Assembly (NCBI GenBank): GCA_016987375.1
Contig: PJRA01000428.1
Coordinates: 93,339-157,338 of the forward strand
Length of the DNA: 64,000 nucleotides
Reading direction: 5' to 3'
DNA from: Brachionus koreanus
Taxonomy: Eukaryota; Rotifera; Eurotatoria; Ploima; Brachionidae
Below are positions 61,070-64,000 of this stretch, piece after piece (the first letter of the stretch is position 1; each line of letters begins with the position of its first letter). Both the position numbers and the translations under genes were made by a program. The notes under the pieces were generated by a model. It searched no databases, was not told the origin of the DNA, and worked only from the letters and a program-made list of their open reading frames with translations.

Positions 61070-63440
61070 ATGTGGCAATTTCTATCTTACACTTTCATTC
61101 TTTGGCTTTCAATTCTGAATAATTCAGAATCAAGTAAAATTAAATTTTGTTGAAAATCTATAATTAAATCAATAAAATTAAAGGAATTTGTAAGCATAAT
61201 TGCCATAATTTGAAAAAAGCGTATTTTGATAAAATCATATTGGAATTAGAGAATTATGGTATTAATTTTGATTAATTTAAGCCAAAAATAAAATTTTTTC
61301 TCTACCAGAAATTGATTCAAAATGCGCAAAATCTGAAGAATGTGCTCAGAAATTCATTGATTTTTACAATAGAGCATATTCCTTAGTAACCCAAAAGAAG
61401 TCATATGCTTTGGTAAGGAAAATTCACAAATTCCTTCGAATATTTTTCTCAATCTTTAATTCAATTAAGTTTGAACTCATGACAAACTTTAGTGAAAAGA
61501 ATCAAAAAGCTTTGATTGAAATAGAAACAATTTCAAATAAGTTTGTTGGAATAAGTCAAAATAAATCTCTCGAAATCAAGTAAATAAAGTGAAAGAAAAA
61601 TTTTTAAAAATAAATTTAAACAAGAATAAATGAAAATTGGAATGAAGAATTAAGGAGACAGCTGAATTTTGCACAAAAAGCCTATTTGATTGATATTTCC
61701 TTTAAGAATGAAAATGAAAAACTGTAATTTATTGATAATTAACTCAATTATGCGAAAATAATCGTAAATCATTTAAAGGAAAGAATCAATTTTATCGAAA
61801 AAATTAGAATATATCCATGCAAAAGCAAAAGTTTGTAAAAATGATACAAATACTTGCTTGTCATTGGAGCCCGAACTTGTTGATTTGATGAAGAAATCGA
61901 GAGACTATGATGAATTACTTTGGGCATGGAAAGGATGGCGTGATGCAACAGGTCCTAAAATGCGTGAAACTTTTATCCAACTAGTTGATATTCGAAACAT
62001 GGCAGCTAGAGAAAATGGGTACAGAGACATGAGTGAAAGATGGATTGAGGATTTTGAAGATGAAAATTTTGAAAGCACATATGACAGTTTGTATGAACAA
62101 ATACGACCATTTTACGAGCAGTTGCATACATATGTTAGAAGAAAATTAAAGAATTTTTATGGAACAAAATATCCAAAAAATCTCAATTCTAAATTTATCC
62201 CAGCACATTTGCTAGGTTGAAATGCGTGTTTTGTTTAATTAATTAAATTTTTTTTATGTTTAGGAAACATGTGGGCTCAGACATGGGATAATATTTATGA
62301 TTTGGTTGTACCTTACCCAAAAGTTAATCAGTTAAATCTTACCAAAATATTAAATGAAAAAAATTACACAATTAAAAATATTTTTGAACAGGCTGAAAAT
62401 TTTTTTACTTCAATAGGTTTGTTCAAAATGACCAGATCTTTTTGGTCTAGATCTGTTTTTGAAAAACCTTCCGATCGAATTGTCCAATGTCATCCGGCAG
62501 CATTCGATTTTTCAAATGGATATGATTTTAGAATTAAAATGTGTACTTTAGTTAACCAAGAATATTTTACTATTGCTCATCATGAAATGGGTCATATTCA
62601 ATATTATATGGCATACAAAAACCAACCCCTATTTTTTCGAGCTGGCGCCAATTCAGCTTTTCACGAGGCTATTGGAGATACGATTTCATTGTCAGTTCAA
62701 ACAATTAACCATCTCAACAAGATAAATCTAGTAGACTATAATTCATTATCTAAAGGTTCATTTTTGACTAAAATTAAAAGTTTTTACCCTAATCATAATT
62801 TTTAGAACAAGAGATTAACTTTTTAATGTCAGTTGCTCTTAACAAATTAGCTTTTTTACCATATGGTTATTTGGTTGATAAATGGCGATGGGAAATGTTT
62901 AGGGGAAAAATAAACGCTTCTAATTTTAACCAAAAGTGGTGGCAAATGAGGTTTAAAATATTTAATTTTATCATAAATAAAAAAAAAAATGAATAAAAAA
63001 TTTTTTAAGAGAAAAATTTCAAGGTGTCGAAGCGCCAATTTTCAGAGATGAATCATCATTTGATCCTGGCTCGAAATTTCACGTGGCTGCAAATGTTCCA
63101 TATTCAAGATATTTTATAAGCCATATACTTCAATTTCAGTTTTACAAAAGCCTTTGCGAATACTCAGGAAATGTTGGTAAATTGTATAATTGTGATTTTT
63201 ATGGATCAAAAAAAGCTGGAATAAAATTAAAGTTTTTATTTACAATTAAATTTTTTTAGAGTTTAATTCAAAGCTTTCTATTTATAAAGGAGCATGCTTG
63301 AGATCGGATCTAGTAAACATTGGTCAGTTGCTTTAAAAAAACTCACAAATTCCACAAAAATTTCAGCAGAACCTTTAATTGAATATTTTAAACCATTATA
63401 TGACTGGTTGATCAAACAAAATTCAGAAAACAAGGACTAA
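61070..63440 (+). CDS. angiotensin-converting-enzyme-like M2 peptidase, copy 2
   Basis: Start chosen at the ATG at 61070, which gives a signal peptide ([19 protein letters not shown]). About nine exons, with the same exon pattern as copy 1. It shows [52 protein letters not shown], zinc site [17 protein letters not shown], third ligand in [49 protein letters not shown] and [14 protein letters not shown], ending at a TAA at 63438-63440. The active site is complete, and no C-terminal anchor follows. The N-terminal exons (61310-61730) differ most from copy 1. It is a diverged tandem paralogue. Confidence 0.88.
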
Positions 63441-64000
63441 AAATATCATTTAAAAATAATTGTTTTATTTTATGTTTTGTTACAAAATCAATTTTTTAAT
63501 TGAAATTGATTTTAATGATATGAATAATATAATTGTATATTTGTTTTTTTTATTAAAATATAAAAAAATTGACTTTTTAATAAATAATTTTATTTTGTAA
63601 CTTTTTCAATATAAATATGAAGTATTTCCTCTATCAGATCCTCATCTGTAAAAGGCAGATAAAATCAATTTGATTGTATTTATAGTGCTTGGAAAGCATT
63701 ATCAGTCCTGATCGACTTTATTAAAAATTTTGTTTTTAAAATTTAATATTAAAGCATACATATTAGAGGTTATTTAAGCATAGCCTTGAGTTTAAATAAC
63801 TAATAGCCGCTTCTTTTTGTTTCGGTCAAGCTTCGATTTGAAACTTTTTTTATTCTTTGCATTTACTACTTCTTATTTAAACTCAAAATGGCATTGTGAA
63901 TTTTGGAAGAAAAAAACAAAAACAAAAATTTAAAATTAAAATAACTTTTTTTCTAAGAGTCTAAAAACCGTTCTGCAAAATGTATCAGCTGATACAAGGC
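63441..64000. other. intergenic DNA at window edge
   Basis: A/T-rich DNA with a slightly G/C-richer patch at 63640-63720. A 16-base perfect palindrome (tgtatcagctgataca) lies at 63981-63996. No gene visible. Confidence 0.5.

Noticed and set aside
1..64000. CRISPR array, prophage or bacterial operon
   Set aside because: The window is clearly eukaryotic (spliceosomal introns, animal genes); no spaced direct repeats were seen.

Overview
The window is a gene-dense stretch of a very AT-rich animal nuclear genome (intergenic DNA is almost entirely A/T). Most introns are 45-70 nt and GT-AG. The gene set is bilaterian: TYW5, WDR43, TRPA1, codanin-1, B4GALT, smoothelin, CFAP263, RNF25, PRCP, GALNT, CHCHD2/10, MED10, ANKRD39, importin-9 and two ACE-like peptidases. 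CFAP263 points to motile cilia. Base composition, intron size and degenerate LINE relics fit a monogonont rotifer such as Brachionus. That placement is inference; a marker-gene search would settle it. Two runs of N (14837-14992 and 29464-29542) show it is a scaffolded assembly.

Layout. 0.7-4.9 kb: a divergent pair, TYW5 (-) and WDR43/UTP5 (+). 4.9-6.1 kb: a decayed LINE. 6.2-13.4 kb: a minus-strand gene that fuses secreted-type kelch repeats to a cytochrome b561 membrane domain. Its large intron contains an entire plus-strand TRPA1 channel gene, whose stop codon touches the host gene's splice donor. 13.4-16 kb: a MITE-like element with long terminal inverted repeats, a dispersed repeat and a gap. 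16-17 kb: a short intronless CNOT2-like gene. 17.9-25.1 kb: codanin-1, whose introns hold a perfect hairpin, an intron-bearing mariner-type transposase relic and a second MITE-like element. 26-27.1 kb: B4GALT (-). 27.1-31.4 kb: a gene desert with a second LINE relic. 31.4-33.6 kb: smoothelin family (-). 33.6-38.2 kb: desert. 38.2-39.6 kb: CFAP263 (-). 41.5-44.5 kb: RNF25 (-) and PRCP (+), divergent over 161 bp. 46-47.9 kb: GALNT. 48.2-50.4 kb: CHCHD2/10 (-), then MED10 and ANKRD39 (+) 124 nt apart. 50.4-53.8 kb: a third LINE relic and a decayed coding stretch. 53.8-63.4 kb: two ACE-family peptidases flanking importin-9, all (+).

There is no evidence of one coordinated pathway; most genes are unrelated housekeeping or signalling loci. 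The best candidates for something undescribed are the nested kelch-b561/TRPA1 locus (with apparent loss of one of the two heme pairs in the b561 domain and loss of the main electrophile-sensing cysteine in TRPA1), the intron-containing transposase relic inside codanin-1, and the two MITE-like families. Exon boundaries were read by eye from splice motifs and reading-frame continuity. Homology calls rest on remembered family sequences, not on a search.
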